Shown: positions 44,220 through 56,002 of the stretch, piece after piece
Numbering within the stretch: the stretch's first letter is position 1
Layout of the letters: the number at the start of each line of letters is the position of its first letter
From: Neurospora crassa OR74A
Lineage: Eukaryota; Ascomycota; Sordariomycetes; Sordariales; Sordariaceae
Reading direction: 5' to 3'
NCBI RefSeq assembly: GCF_000182925.2
Contig: NC_026503.1
Location: 2,976,001 to 3,040,000 of the forward strand
Length of the DNA stretch: 64,000 nt
Translations under genes and position numbers: made by a program
The notes under the pieces: model-generated
The model's database searches: none
Seen by the model: only the letters and a program-made list of their open reading frames with translations
What the model was told of the DNA's origin: nothing

Positions 44220-44990
44220 ATGTTGAACACTCGCCAAAGGAGCACCGTAGAGCGCCTTGACAGGCCAAGTGCATACTTTTTCAACAAGGTGAGTGCTCCT
44301 GACGGCATTTCCATGCCCAAACATTGCCAATCTCTCCTGTCCATAATTAGCACCCCGTCGACCGCTGACCCATCCACTCAACACAGAATAGGCGCAACAG
44401 ACGTCACGACCGGGACCACCGCGATGGAGAAAACGAAGACAGTAACATGCATCCCGAAGCGTTCGATGACCCGTTGAAGGATGCGACCACGCTCTACGTC
44501 GGCAATCTGCAAGTTTGCCCCACGCTGCCAGTCCTTAATTAAAAAAATCAAAAAAAAATCAAAAGAAACAAGAACTAACCGAATGTACCTCGGCAGTTCC
44601 TTCTACACTACCGAAGAACAGGTTTACGAACTCTTTAGCAAATGCGGCGAGATCAAGCGCTTGGTCATGGGCCTCGATCGCTTACAAAAGACACCGTGCG
44701 GTTTCTGCTTCGTCGAATACTACACCCATCAGGACGCTCTCGATTGCATGAAGTACATTGGCGGCACCAAGTTGGACGAGCGCATCATCCGAACCGATCT
44801 CGACCCAGGCTTCGAGGAAGGGCGACAGTACGGCCGTGGAAAGTCGGGCGGCCAAGTTCGTGATGAGTACCGTGAGGACTACGACGAGGGCCGCGGTGGT
44901 CTTGGCCGGCAAATCCAGGCCGAGAGAATGAGGGAGCATGACCACAAGCGCTACGACGATAACGACGAACAATACGGCCGCTTGCGCTAG
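44220..44990 (+). CDS. Nuclear cap-binding complex small subunit CBP20 (NCBP2), with a GC-AG intron
   Basis: Three exons, 44220-44288, 44387-44508 and 44597-44990, give 194 aa. Intron 1 is GT-AG (98 nt). Intron 2 (88 nt) starts GCAAGT and ends GGCAG, with a CTAAC branch. No GT donor keeps the frame, so this is a GC-AG intron; it joins LYVGNL to SFYTTEEQ. The RRM has RNP2 (LYVGNL) and RNP1 (CGFCFVEY). MGLDR, the [15 protein letters not shown] motif and the Tyr residues early in the protein match the m7G-cap pocket of CBP20. The C-terminal Arg/Gly/Asp-rich tail ([10 protein letters not shown]) is typical. With CBP80 it binds capped nuclear RNA for splicing, export and pioneer translation. Confidence 0.93.
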
Positions 44991-45532
44991 AGTTGTCATT
45001 GCATGGGAGTTACGTGGGACAATGAGGGAGTGCATCATGATCCAGTGCACAGATATTCAACCAGTCGTCATGACAAATCGACACAAAATATGCAAGCCGG
45101 CTCTGAAATTACGAATTTTGTTCATTCAGGGCAAGTGGAGGCGGAACAGAGAAGCGTAAAAGACAAATACCCCCTTGGAAGACATGATATTCGTTGTTGT
45201 ATTGGTATCTTGCTATGGTATTTCGGGAAATTATTGATTTCCCATCCATTCGGTATGGCTCCACACATTCTTCTGTGATGCTCGCCTGGCCGTGTTTGCG
45301 CTGCTCTCTGCAGTGGTATCTCAACATGGAGCGAGCAGGAGTGTCCATGATGGACAGGACCTCCAAGTCAGTCAGTCTCTTTGCGAGACGAGACAGGAGG
45401 CCTCCTCTTCTTTGCCCCAAGCAAACGGTCCTGTTAGCGGTATCTCCAATGTCACCCATGCCATTTCGCTGCGTAATGTTACAAGTGATATACATGCTTG
45501 CACGATATCGTCCATCGTCCGGGTCGAAGGTC
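44991..45532. other. Convergent 3' region, CBP20 / mitochondrial ribosomal protein
   Basis: These 542 bases lie between the two stop codons. Only short, non-homologous frames; nothing else recognised. Confidence 0.6.
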
Positions 45533-46007
45533 TTAGTAACCGGGAGGGTTGACTCTCTGGGACACACGGGTCCACTTGGGAAGCTCTGGAAAAGGAATGC
45601 CGTATTAGCCTTGGTCTTTGACTGCTGTGAAGTGATGCACAAGGGTGGCCCGTACTGTGGATGCCCTTGCGGTACCTCTTCTCCTTGCGGTCGAAGATGG
45701 TGTACTTGTCCTTGGGCAGCATCTCGGCCTCGGTGGGCATCTCAGCCCTCCAGCGTTCCACCGCCTTGACGGTCTCACCCTTCTTGGCAAGAGCGTTCTC
45801 AATGGTGGCGACGACGTTGTCAACGGCCCTCAGTCTGCGGCGCTGCCTGAGCTTCTGGAACTTGGACATGCGCCATGGGATCTTCCTGTTTGCCGCGACA
45901 TGATTAGCATTTCCGGTAGAACCTTTGGCGCAACTGCAACATAGGGTAGTCGCTTACCAAAGAAGACCCCCGGAGAGGGGGTTGGTGAATCTGAAAGCCC
46001 CAAACAT
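45533..46007 (-). CDS. mrpl31: Mitochondrial large-subunit ribosomal protein MRPL31 (mL60)
   Basis: Three exons, 46007-45958, 45885-45656 and 45585-45533, joined by introns of 72 and 70 nt, give 110 aa. The start MFGAFRFTNPLSGGLLWKIP, then RMSKFQKLRQRRRLRAVD, and the end KGIHKLPKWTRVSQ are the hallmarks of fungal MRPL31/mL60. Yeast Mrpl31 has the same R-K-G-x-H-K-x-P-K-W core. The protein is small and strongly basic, as expected for an rRNA-binding component of the mitochondrial 54S subunit. The intron 2 donor is CACA|GTACGG. Divergent from sedlin. Confidence 0.9.
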
Positions 46008-46718
46008 TGTGGTGGTGGTGGTGGATGTTTGGGGGGGGAGAGCTGCAACCGGTTCGCTTCGTCAGGATGGGTCCCGAAGGTATCGCGGGAATCGGCGCGG
46101 GCGGGCGGTCGTCGTCCAAAGTCCAAACAGTCCCGTCCAAAAAAAATCGCGGGTCCGTTCGCCAACCCCAACCCCGAAAGAACACCAGCTCGAGAGCGGA
46201 TGCCAAGACCCAGTCTCAGATAGTAGGCCTGGATTCGCCCCTGTAAGGTCCACTGTTCAGCCTCGTGGAGCCCCCATCTTTCTGTAAAATTCCCCGGTTC
46301 TGTCTTTTCCATTTGTTCCCACGGAACAGCTCACCCCGCTGTCCGCGCACTGTCCGCGGCAGATGGACACACGGGTGCACCTGCAGCATTAGCGTCGTCC
46401 GTCACCGAAGGAACCTCCAGCTCCAACAACCACGCCCGCCCGCCGAACTGGCTGCTGTACCTACGATTCCCAGCAATCAACTGGAACAGGCGACAGACCA
46501 CCCCCAATTCCGGGCCACTGAACATACCGCGACCGAATCAACAACCAACAGCGCTGGCCGCAAACACATCTGACGACAGACACGCACGATACGAGACACA
46601 GAAATAAACAAAGCGAAGACCCCCAACCCACCACGACCAGACAGGGGAGCTTGCGGAGCATCACATCAGGGCATCAGGGAACTACCGGCAACACGACCAC
46701 GACACCCGGACAACAATC
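46008..46718. other. Divergent promoter region, MRPL31 / sedlin
   Basis: These 711 bases separate two start codons. A GGT/GGTG-rich patch lies just upstream of MRPL31. No other feature recognised. Confidence 0.6.
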
Positions 46719-47435
46719 ATGAGCTACTACTTCGCCATCATTGGCACCCAAGATAACCCGCTCTTCGAGTATGAATTTGGCACCAGCAAACAAGGCGGCG
46801 ACGGCATGGCGCGCTTCACGGAACAAGCGCGACAGCTCAACCAATTCATCATCCACAGCAGTCTGGACATCGTCGAAGAAGTCCAATGGACCAACGGGCA
46901 GATGTATGTCTCTCTCTTTCCCCCCCTCCCCCCTCTCCTCCTCCTTTTTTCAAGCTCCCCTACTAACCTCCCATATCCTTTATCCAGGTACCTCAAACTA
47001 GTCGACCGCTTCTTCACCTCGTACATCTCCTGCTTCCTAACCGCCTCCAACATCAAATTCCTCCTATTGCACCAGCCCCCCTCCTCCTCGTCCTCCTCTG
47101 CCCTCCCCCACCCCTCTTCCTCCGCCTCTACTTCAACCCCCTCTCTAGTTTCATCCTCCCAATCATCAACCTCCGTAATCCCTTCTCTATCCACGCTCAC
47201 CGGTGGCTCCAACTCCTCCACCAGCACCCTGACCGGGGGCACCAGCCGAACCTCGACCTCGATAGCAGCCAACCCGACCTCCCCACAAACCGAAGAAGCG
47301 ATACGGAATTTCTTTGCCGAGGTGTATGAGAATTACGTGAAAGCCATCATGAGCCCGTTTTACAGGACGAACATGGAGATTCGGAGCCCGGTTTTTCGGG
47401 CGAGGGTGGCGGCTGCGGGGAGAAAGTATTTGTAG
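46719..47435 (+). CDS. trs20: TRAPP complex subunit Trs20/TRAPPC2 (sedlin) with a Ser/Thr-rich insert
   Basis: Two exons, 46719-46903 and 46988-47435, joined by an 84-nt intron (GTATGT donor, CTAAC branch, TCCAG acceptor), give 210 aa. The longin fold start (SYYFAIIGTQDNPLFEYEF), LDIVEEVQWTNGQMYLKLVDRF, the segment TASNIKFLLLHQ, and the end IRNFFAEVYENYVKAIMSPF match sedlin. Human TRAPPC2 is about 140 aa; the difference is a roughly 70-residue Ser/Thr/Pro-rich insert (about 92-162) between a beta strand and the last helices. Trs20 is a core adaptor of TRAPP II/III, the Rab exchange factors for ER-Golgi and autophagy traffic. The insert is a probable disordered loop. Confidence 0.92.
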   Translation: MSYYFAIIGTQDNPLFEYEFGTSKQGGDGMARFTEQARQLNQFIIHSSLDIVEEVQWTNGQMYVSLFPPLPPLLLLFSSSPTNLPYPLSRYLKLVDRFFTSYISCFLTASNIKFLLLHQPPSSSSSSALPHPSSSASTSTPSLVSSSQSSTSVIPSLSTLTGGSNSSTSTLTGGTSRTSTSIAANPTSPQTEEAIRNFFAEVYENYVKAIMSPFYRTNMEIRSPVFRARVAAAGRKYL

Positions 47436-48543
47436 GACAGATACGGGGGCAGTAAGGGAGCTGGGGTGACAGCTGGGAGGGTGGTAAGGTGGGAGAGTAG
47501 TAGTTGGGGGAGGGCCAAGGGGAGAGAACAGGGAGAGGTCATGGCTATGGACGGGGTCATGGAAGAGTGAAAAGATAAGGCAAAGGATGAGGGAAGGGAC
47601 GGTGGGGATGCTGAATTTGTTAAGAGCAGGGAGCGGCTTGGGTCGTTAGGGCAGACAAGATTGGAGGCGGTGGTCCCGAGTGGAAAGGGGATGGGGGGTC
47701 AGATGTTCCTGGAGAGGGAGATGTAGGGGACCAACGCAAGGGACAAGGGTGGATGTGGGATGTGTGTCTCTGAGGGTGACTGACTGTAGCCTGGTGTTGT
47801 GGTCACCAAGCAGATGGAAATCGATTACGTATCAATGTGATGACGGGACGAGGGACGAGAGAGGATGTGCCGGTACGGTACTCGTAATGTTTTATACCCC
47901 TTGAATTAGCTGGAAGGGTCGAAGGCATTTCACTTGATGCATGCAGATAGAGACGGGACGGCGAGCGGTATCGTGTAGCCATAAAAGATCAAGGCTCCGT
48001 GTGCCTGGTTAAGTCAAATGGCACACAACACACTCCGCACCGACGCATTACACATCACCGACATTGTAGTATTGGGCCAAAGCTGAGGAGACACGCTGCA
48101 GAGGACGCTGGATTATCATGTAAAGTAATCGATGATGACTAGCCTATTACGTGCCCATCACACATCTTCCTTCTCTCATTCGGGGACAGCTGGAATTGAA
48201 AAATGGAGAGAAGAAATGCGCAACGCACTGTGACAACAAATGTTCCCATCCATCATCCATCTCGCTCTGTATGTTTCTCATCATATCAAAGATGTAGTCG
48301 ACCCTTTGCCTTTGCCACGACTAACACAACGCCTCCTGCCAAAACCAGCCGTCAAAAGCGGTAGTACCCGTGTGCCCCAAAGAACGCCATTCCCTTGCGC
48401 GGTTGTATCAAAACTGGAATCGCAACACACAAAAATTCGCCCAAAGATTCATGCCAATGTTGTAGTAATCAATCGCTCGTTTGTTGTTCTCCCTATCGTC
48501 GTGCACGTCCCCTAACCAGAAGTATAAAGCTTCGTGATCACAT
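47436..48543. other. Convergent 3' region, sedlin / histone H4
   Basis: This 1.1 kb lies between two stop codons. GC-rich at first, then mixed. I see no metazoan-type histone stem-loop near the H4 stop, as expected for a polyadenylated fungal histone mRNA. No gene supported. Confidence 0.6.
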
Positions 48544-49236
<693 letters not shown>

Positions 49237-50902
49237 GTTGATTAGTTGATGGGGTTGTGTATTGATTTAGATGATCCGTGACGCGATGCACAGATTGATG
49301 GAGTACTGTTTGTGGATAAAAGCAGACACCAAGAAGGCTGAGAACAGGAACAGGAAATGGAGAGCGTTTGGGGCGAGGGAGAGGATCTGGTTAAATAGGC
49401 ACGGGAGACGGGGGGTTGCAAAATGGAATCAGCGGGTCACTAGAGGGCAAGAAAGGTTTCAACAGGTGGCTGCGCGCCTGCCCGGATTGCGGCTTTGGGG
49501 GTTGGTGCTGATTACGAAGGGTGGAATGAGTGGGAAGGTGGGCGATAGCAAAAGGGCACTAATCCTTTTTCGGAATTACGAGTGGTGGTTGCTGGGTGTG
49601 TTGTGTGAATTTATTTTTTCAGAACTTGATCAAAACTGCCGTTATTTGCGACGTGCAAATCGCTTGTTATTTCATGCTCCAAAAGCGTGCTGCTTGGAGC
49701 CGTTTGTTTTCCCCCCAAGAAAGAAAGGGCCCCTGCTGCACATCGCGTTGTGTCGTTGGTCCAAAAAGAAGCGGGAAAGACCGCAAACTGGTCTGTGCTT
49801 GCACCAACCTTGCTTTAGCGTCGTATGAAACCATGCGAGCCATGAACGCTCAGGCCAGGAGACCGTTCCTCGCTGATTCTGATGTCGAATCGTCTTGAAG
49901 GCTCGCTCTGATTGGTTTGAATCTGGAAATCGTGTCTGAAATGGATGAGGTTCTTAAAGAGAAAGGGGAAAGCCTGGGTGCTGAGGAGGAAACATGGGAC
50001 AACGGGAAATCCGGGGATGCAAAAGGCCTCGGATGTATTAATATATTCTAGAACTGTAAAGCACTCTGGAGTCTTCCATCCCAGATCACCCTCACCAAAC
50101 TTGCTTCTCGACTCTAGAGTCTAGACGAGTTTGCGGTTGCTGAGGCTGTCCCACTTCGGTACTTCTCGTTTGGTATCTACGATGACTTCTTCACCTGTGA
50201 TACCTACCCGCTCTTGCAATTCTTTTCTTGGAAAGTCACGCCGACAAAACTTATCCAACTTATCAGGCGCATGTTTTCTACTTTTCTTCTGCAACGACTT
50301 TTCTTTTCTTCATCGGCCCTCTTCGACTCAAACCGCCAACTCATTCTGGTCTCCCGTCCTTCATAATGCAGACATAACCAGGCCTCCTTAAGGACTCTAA
50401 TGCCAATGAGGACTATACATTCTGGCCAATGCAATTTCAAGGTCACGATTACTCCTCTAATCGTCCAGTGTGCCGTTCTCGAAAAAAATCCATGTAGGTG
50501 AGAGGTCCGAACCCAGTAGTGAGGATATACCAATACGCCGGCTTCCTCACACCTGCCCATGTTCTCCGTTCCCAAGCATAAAAACGCCTTTTCCATGCAG
50601 ACATTGAGTGCGAATGTGAAGCAGTAGCTGGATCTGGAAGCGAACGGCCTGCTCTTTCTGTCTCATTCCGTCGCCCAGCAAGAAGCTCCCGCGCATCAGA
50701 TTGGTGACGCTTTTGTCACCCATTCGTCACCAATAACATCATATCCATCTGGTAAGCCATTCTCTTCAAAAGCAATTTGTTGAGGGGTATGTAACTGGAA
50801 AAACGCATCATCATGCAACCTGAACCCGTAGCCATAAAACAAGAATGTCCCACCATACCCATACCACCAAGACCAAAAGCAACATATTTAACTTCAGGGG
50901 TA
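49237..50902. other. Histone H4 promoter and cdc27 3' region
   Basis: This 1.67 kb lies between two minus-strand genes. The part nearest H4 should be its promoter. No coding gene, tRNA or repeat recognised; a 130-codon minus-strand frame at 50204-50596 lacks recognisable motifs. Confidence 0.55.
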
Positions 50903-53428
50903 TCACTGCATCATGGAATCGTCCGGTCCTTCGTCGTCCTCCAAGCTCTCAATGGCTTCCTTGATTTGAAGGCTCGCCTGATAGCAGCAACTGTTAGCAA
51001 CATCTTCTATCCCAGTCGCCTCCTTCAGTACAAGACTCACCTTTGGATCTAAGCTCAAAGCAATGGTAAAGTGGCGCACCGCCGATTTCTTATCGTGCAG
51101 TGTCTTGGAGAGCTTGCCCAAAAGGAAGTGCACCTGAGCCCTGTCTGGAGCCAAGTCCTTCAGAATCATGAGTTCTGTCTGCGCCGCCTTTAACTGTCCC
51201 ATCTGCAAAAGGGCACGAGCCTTCTTTAGCCGGACATCAGGGGCACGTGGAGCCAGTTCGGTCGCTTTGGTGAAGTACGGTAGGGCCTGTTTGAACTGTT
51301 TCTGCCTGTGCAAGACCGAGCCTATGCAGCAGATTAAAACCGCATGGGCCGGATGGATCACCGAGGCAGCGTGATAATGGCTCAGTGCCTTGTCATAGTT
51401 ACCCAGCTTCTCGTAGACCCTTCCGATGCCGTAGTATGCATTGTAGTGGCGCTTGTCTGCCGCTATGGCGTGTCGGTAGGCCGTGAGGGCTTTGTCGTAT
51501 TCCTCGTTTTCTACATGCTCGTGTCCTTGTAGGGTGTAGGCGTACGCAAACTTGGGATCCAGTTGCGTCGCTCGCTTGAAACACCTCAGGGCTTGCTCAT
51601 GATCATATGCCAACGACCATGCGTTTCCAAGGGCACACCATGCTTCTGGTGAATCCCATACTGAGTCGATCATCTCATGGGCAAGGAATGAGAGCTCCGT
51701 CTCTTTCTTCAAATGCCACAGAACAGTCGAGTAGACCTCCATGTCCTCAAGGCGAGTCGGAGCAATAACGCGAAGTCGCTTGAAGTATTTCTCTGCCTCG
51801 GCATAGTTGGCCTGTTCATATTGAGTCCTTCCCATCTGTGCCAAAACCCAGGGTGTGTCCTGGTGACTCCTCGGAAGTGACATGTACGCCGCCACTGCCT
51901 CCTGGCATTGGAACTGGGATGAAAGCGCATAACCGGATGCCAACTTCTTCAACAAATCAAATATTGTTTTCAAAGCTTCTTCAACCGCCTTGACAAACTC
52001 AGACTCCGCTGGTTTAGGGGCGGGGGGTGGAGGTGGTGCCGCCTGCAGCACCGGCGGCTCCTTGGTGCGTGGTACTGCCTCGGCGTGGTCAATGTCCATA
52101 CCAATATCCTCCTGTGGCGGCTTCCGGCTGCCACTGATAACTCGACCAACGTTTGCTCCACTAGAGCCCGGCCGAGCAAATCGAGATATTGGGGGCCTAG
52201 CCTTCCTCAGCTCACGGGTTGCTCCCGCGCTCGTTGTTTTCGTTGCCGTTGGTCTTGGAACTACATTAAGTCTTGCACTTCGCCTAGGTTCCTCATTGTT
52301 CATCGATCTTGTTTGGACTGGATGCCCTGCTGCCGTGCGTTTTCTTTCAGTAATTGAGCTGGAAACCGTTGATGTTTTGGTACCTGATTCCGCATGGTCT
52401 TTCGCTGATTCTTGAGCTTTATCTTTTCTTCTTGTTCCCAGACGGTGTCCCGTTCTGGGTGGTGCATCAGTTACAGTAGAGTCTGTTGCCTGGGCCGCCC
52501 GAGTTCTCCGAGGTGGCGCTTGCGGCGGCTCTGCCTGGTGTACAGCACGAGTGACCTGAGGATTATGGGCGGTTGGAGCAGGCGCAGATTGCGTATCGGT
52601 TTCCTCAAGCGGTTTCCCTGGCTGACTTGATGTAATGCCTGACTGAGAAAGATACATCTTGGATATAAAGCCATTTTCCGAGTCTGGATATGACGCCGAT
52701 TCCTGGGATGTCCCATATGGCCCGAATGGATCGCTTGGCTGTCTGTTTTGTTGCTGGCCGGTCTTCTTTAGCTGCAAGGGCTCTGGTGGTTGCGGAGAAG
52801 GACCTGCAATCCAAGCAAGAATCGGCGTAGCGTTGAGGCCATGCTCGAGGGTTTGCGCAAGACCATCGCTCGCTCTGAAAACATTCGGCACTCTGACGCT
52901 CACTCCCATGTCGTATAGGTTTGTGAAAGCCTCCCACATGAACGGATTTCGTCGTAGGGCCTCTTCAAAACATGGTATGGCCTTTTTCTTATCGTCATAT
53001 GCTCGGTAAAGTCTGCCCAGGAGACAGCTAAAGGCAGCCGCATCGGGATATGGCATCCTGGTAAAAGAGGTATGTTTCCCCAAGTTGTCCGCCTTGGACC
53101 ATTGTTTCCTCCCATTCTCCAAGCCCGTGATTCCGTCTCTGTATCGCTCCAACTCCAAGCACGCCTGAGCGAAGACGTAGCAGGACCCTAAATGCGAACC
53201 TCTATATCCCGAGCCCCGACTGACATGGTAGGCGGTTCGAGCGTCGCCGAGTCGCAGATGGGTGTAGGCGAGGAGATAGGCGGAATCGCAAAAGGATTGG
53301 TCGTGGGCATAGAGTCGCTCGGCAAAGAAAAGTGCGCTCTCGTAGGCACAATTGTCGAGATGGTAGTAGATGGCCTGCCTTAGCAAAAGGGAGACGGTAA
53401 CATTATTTGGCGTCATCTTCCCCGCCAT
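50903..53428 (-). CDS. cdc27: Anaphase-promoting complex subunit Cdc27/APC3 (BimA homologue)
   Basis: Two exons, 53428-51041 and 50977-50903, joined by a 63-nt stop-free intron (GTGAGT donor, GCTAACAG branch, TATCAG acceptor), give 820 aa. Splicing creates LDPKASLQIKEAIESL, the conserved Cdc27 end; without it the frame stays open with 21 extra residues. The start is ATG 53428 (GCCATGG); the ATG at 53416 is an alternative. N-terminal TPRs (LLRQAIYYHLDNCAYESALF) are followed by a Ser/Pro/Arg-rich linker (about 230-470), then at least eight TPRs (SLAYDHEQALRCFKRATQLD, YAYTLQGHEHVENEEYDKAL). Cdc27 docks the IR tail of Cdc20/Cdh1 on the APC/C, the ubiquitin ligase for securin and cyclin B. Securin loss frees separase. 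Confidence 0.95.
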   Translation of the reverse strand: MAGKMTPNNVTVSLLLRQAIYYHLDNCAYESALFFAERLYAHDQSFCDSAYLLAYTHLRLGDARTAYHVSRGSGYRGSHLGSCYVFAQACLELERYRDGITGLENGRKQWSKADNLGKHTSFTRMPYPDAAAFSCLLGRLYRAYDDKKKAIPCFEEALRRNPFMWEAFTNLYDMGVSVRVPNVFRASDGLAQTLEHGLNATPILAWIAGPSPQPPEPLQLKKTGQQQNRQPSDPFGPYGTSQESASYPDSENGFISKMYLSQSGITSSQPGKPLEETDTQSAPAPTAHNPQVTRAVHQAEPPQAPPRRTRAAQATDSTVTDAPPRTGHRLGTRRKDKAQESAKDHAESGTKTSTVSSSITERKRTAAGHPVQTRSMNNEEPRRSARLNVVPRPTATKTTSAGATRELRKARPPISRFARPGSSGANVGRVISGSRKPPQEDIGMDIDHAEAVPRTKEPPVLQAAPPPPPAPKPAESEFVKAVEEALKTIFDLLKKLASGYALSSQFQCQEAVAAYMSLPRSHQDTPWVLAQMGRTQYEQANYAEAEKYFKRLRVIAPTRLEDMEVYSTVLWHLKKETELSFLAHEMIDSVWDSPEAWCALGNAWSLAYDHEQALRCFKRATQLDPKFAYAYTLQGHEHVENEEYDKALTAYRHAIAADKRHYNAYYGIGRVYEKLGNYDKALSHYHAASVIHPAHAVLICCIGSVLHRQKQFKQALPYFTKATELAPRAPDVRLKKARALLQMGQLKAAQTELMILKDLAPDRAQVHFLLGKLSKTLHDKKSAVRHFTIALSLDPKVSLVLKEATGIEDVANSCCYQASLQIKEAIESLEDDEGPDDSMMQ

Positions 53429-56002
53429 GGCCAAACCACCAAACCCGCGGTCGAAGTGGTGTATGAGTTATGCTACCGGCAAAACGGATCCATGGGATTA
53501 CCGAATAAAAGATGGTGACCTGAGGGTGAAGCGCCTCGTTCAGAAAACCGAATGTCGGAGGGTGGGCAGGAGTAGCAAATTCGCAAGGCTCACTTCGAGC
53601 GAAAGGGTTATCGAGGGGCGAGGCCTAAGTCGTTCTTCGTAATCGTGAAACTCGTAAATGGACGGAGCGATCTTCGTTGTCGGAATCAGTCTGCGCCTGC
53701 ACGGTCAAAGCAAAAGCCGGGTGCAAGGGGGAGATGGGCTGCGCTCAATGAAGGGCGCGCGCGAACAATGGACGATGCAGCTGCTGTATTAAAAGAGTAT
53801 CGACAAAAAAAAAATCCGAGTTTGCTGAAAGCGTCGCAAAGGGTAGAATTGAGACTTTAATGGCGGAGTGATGGAATGTTGAAGGTGCCGCTTTCAAGAT
53901 GCAAGATGGTCTGTGACGTCGGAGAACAAACAAAAAAAGAAGAGTTGAAGATGTAGTATGATGCACCCGGCAAGCAGGTCGTCACCGACAGGGAAGGGTC
54001 CAAGGGTCAGCTTCTCCAACAACGACAACAGCAACCTGGGTACTATGTCTAACACGACATGACTTTCCACTCTCCCAAACACTTCAGTTTGTGTTGCAAC
54101 TAGACCGAGCACCTCGTGACGGAGGGATTGAGATGGCGGCGGCAGCAAGGGCTGCTTTGGTCGCGCGGCAGCGTTGAAGTCGCGATACAGATGGTGAATT
54201 CGGAAAGGCGAAGGTCACGGCAACCACACTCTTCCCTTGATTTGCTTGTTGCGGCTGCAGCGCTGGCTGGCTGTCAGTCTCGTTCGCGACTCCAGGGTGA
54301 GACTTTGGTTGGGTTGGGTTGAATGTTGTGGTTAGGTGCGGTAGCTGCGCGACGCTGCCTTCCGAACCAAACAGTGGTGGGGAAAGCTTGCCGGGCAACA
54401 CAGTGACAACTGACCCGACCCCCGGTCTCATCGATCTTCACACCTCAGTTCTGCAACTGCAAACTGCCCGACAGCTGCCGAGACCGGCTCATCCCCATCG
54501 TAAGTGCAGTGTACAACTTCAGTGTAGTAACCCAGGCTCCCAGGTAGAGGTAGTCCAAAGCCACATGGCGCCCTGGTGCCTGCAGCGCCGTCAATCGATC
54601 TGATTTAGCGCAAGCAATGCCGAGTCACCATTCCCAGCCACAGTTGATCTCCAAGTGGCTGGCGAAGATCCATTTGACATCAACACCATGGACCTCTTTA
54701 AGCTGCCGTTTCCCTCCATATCATCCATGCATCTCGCTCATCCTTTGCAATGCCAAGATTCGGGTCTACCTTCATCATGCAACAACTACTATGACAAAGA
54801 AATTCTCACTGTAGGGTTATCGGCGACGGTCCTGAGTGACGCGTGGAATTTCATCCTTGCTCCTGCCCTCTACTGACTGTAGTGAGTAGTGTAGATTGAT
54901 TTCATGATGGGCAATGTGCAGGAACTATAGGGCAGGTGTGCTTCTGGCTCATCAGTCGGTCCTTCCGGGGACAAGTGAGGGTGGGGAAGTTACTGCCGCT
55001 TGCGGATGGACCGCTTCAGGTCGGTGTTGACTTCAATCTTTCTCATATCAAGAATCTCCGCCGCACTCTGGCGGCTGGGTACACTGTGTCTCAATCTAAA
55101 TCGTTTCAAGTTCACATGCACCAAGGATGCCTTCGAACGAAGTCTTGGACTATCCTCGTTTCTTATATTCATGCTCCTCTTCACCCTTTCTCTTGGTACC
55201 CACGCTCCCGACCATCACCTGGCCGACCTCATGATGTATCCCAGACATCAACAGTGACTCTGCGGCCATTCCCGCGCAACATACTACTAATCATCTGTCA
55301 TCTCGGTGTTGTATATTTACCACTCGCTCAATTGTCTCGTCCCCGACTCTTGATGACCATTTGGGCTCACCCCCAAATTTCATCATCAATTGCAAATTGT
55401 CCATCCGGCGGTGGGCGTTGCTCACCGAATCCCGAAATTGTGGCAACTCATTCGAGTTATGTCTAGCGAACAGAAGATTGATCCGTCTTTTGGTGTTGTA
55501 CCGGCGTTAGGCACTGCACGCCCTGCACCGTTACACGGGCATTGTAACAGGAGTCAAGATTTTCGTAAAGGTATTGAACCTTTCACTCACCATTGCTTCC
55601 CTTGCTACACTGCGAGAGGTGAAAGTTGAAGCATGTAAAACTACCTAGTCTCGCTACTTTATTTGAGAGCGAGGGAAATGGTCAAGAAAGTACTTTGACG
55701 ATGGTGCAACAACTCACTCGCTTCATCGTGAAGTTAGGAGTGGAGTAAGTCGTGATGGGAATTGCTCTCGAGAGTCGAGACTACTGTATTGCTTAGTCAG
55801 CAATACATTGTCGCCATGATGCCAAGACGCAGCTTCCGTTCAAAGCTGGCTTCTTCTCTCAACCCTGAACAGCCAAGCAGGGGACTCCATCAATCCTCCT
55901 TCACAACACTCAACATTGAAGACAGCGAGTGCATTCAGTTTGCCGGCATATCTCAAAATCACGTCAATTTCATCAAAAATAAGCACCCATAAAACCTGAC
56001 CA
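53429..56002. other. Long divergent intergenic region, cdc27 / SND2
   Basis: At 2.57 kb this is the longest stretch without a supported gene. A plus-strand frame at 54936-55466 (176 codons) starts at GTG and shows no motif. Numerous short frames, no tRNA, no large repeat. It may hold extended 5' leaders or an unannotated non-coding transcript; I cannot show either. Confidence 0.5.

Noticed and set aside
54936-55466. 176-codon plus-strand frame between cdc27 and SND2
   Set aside because: Begins at GTG, no ATG near the start, no domain or conserved motif.
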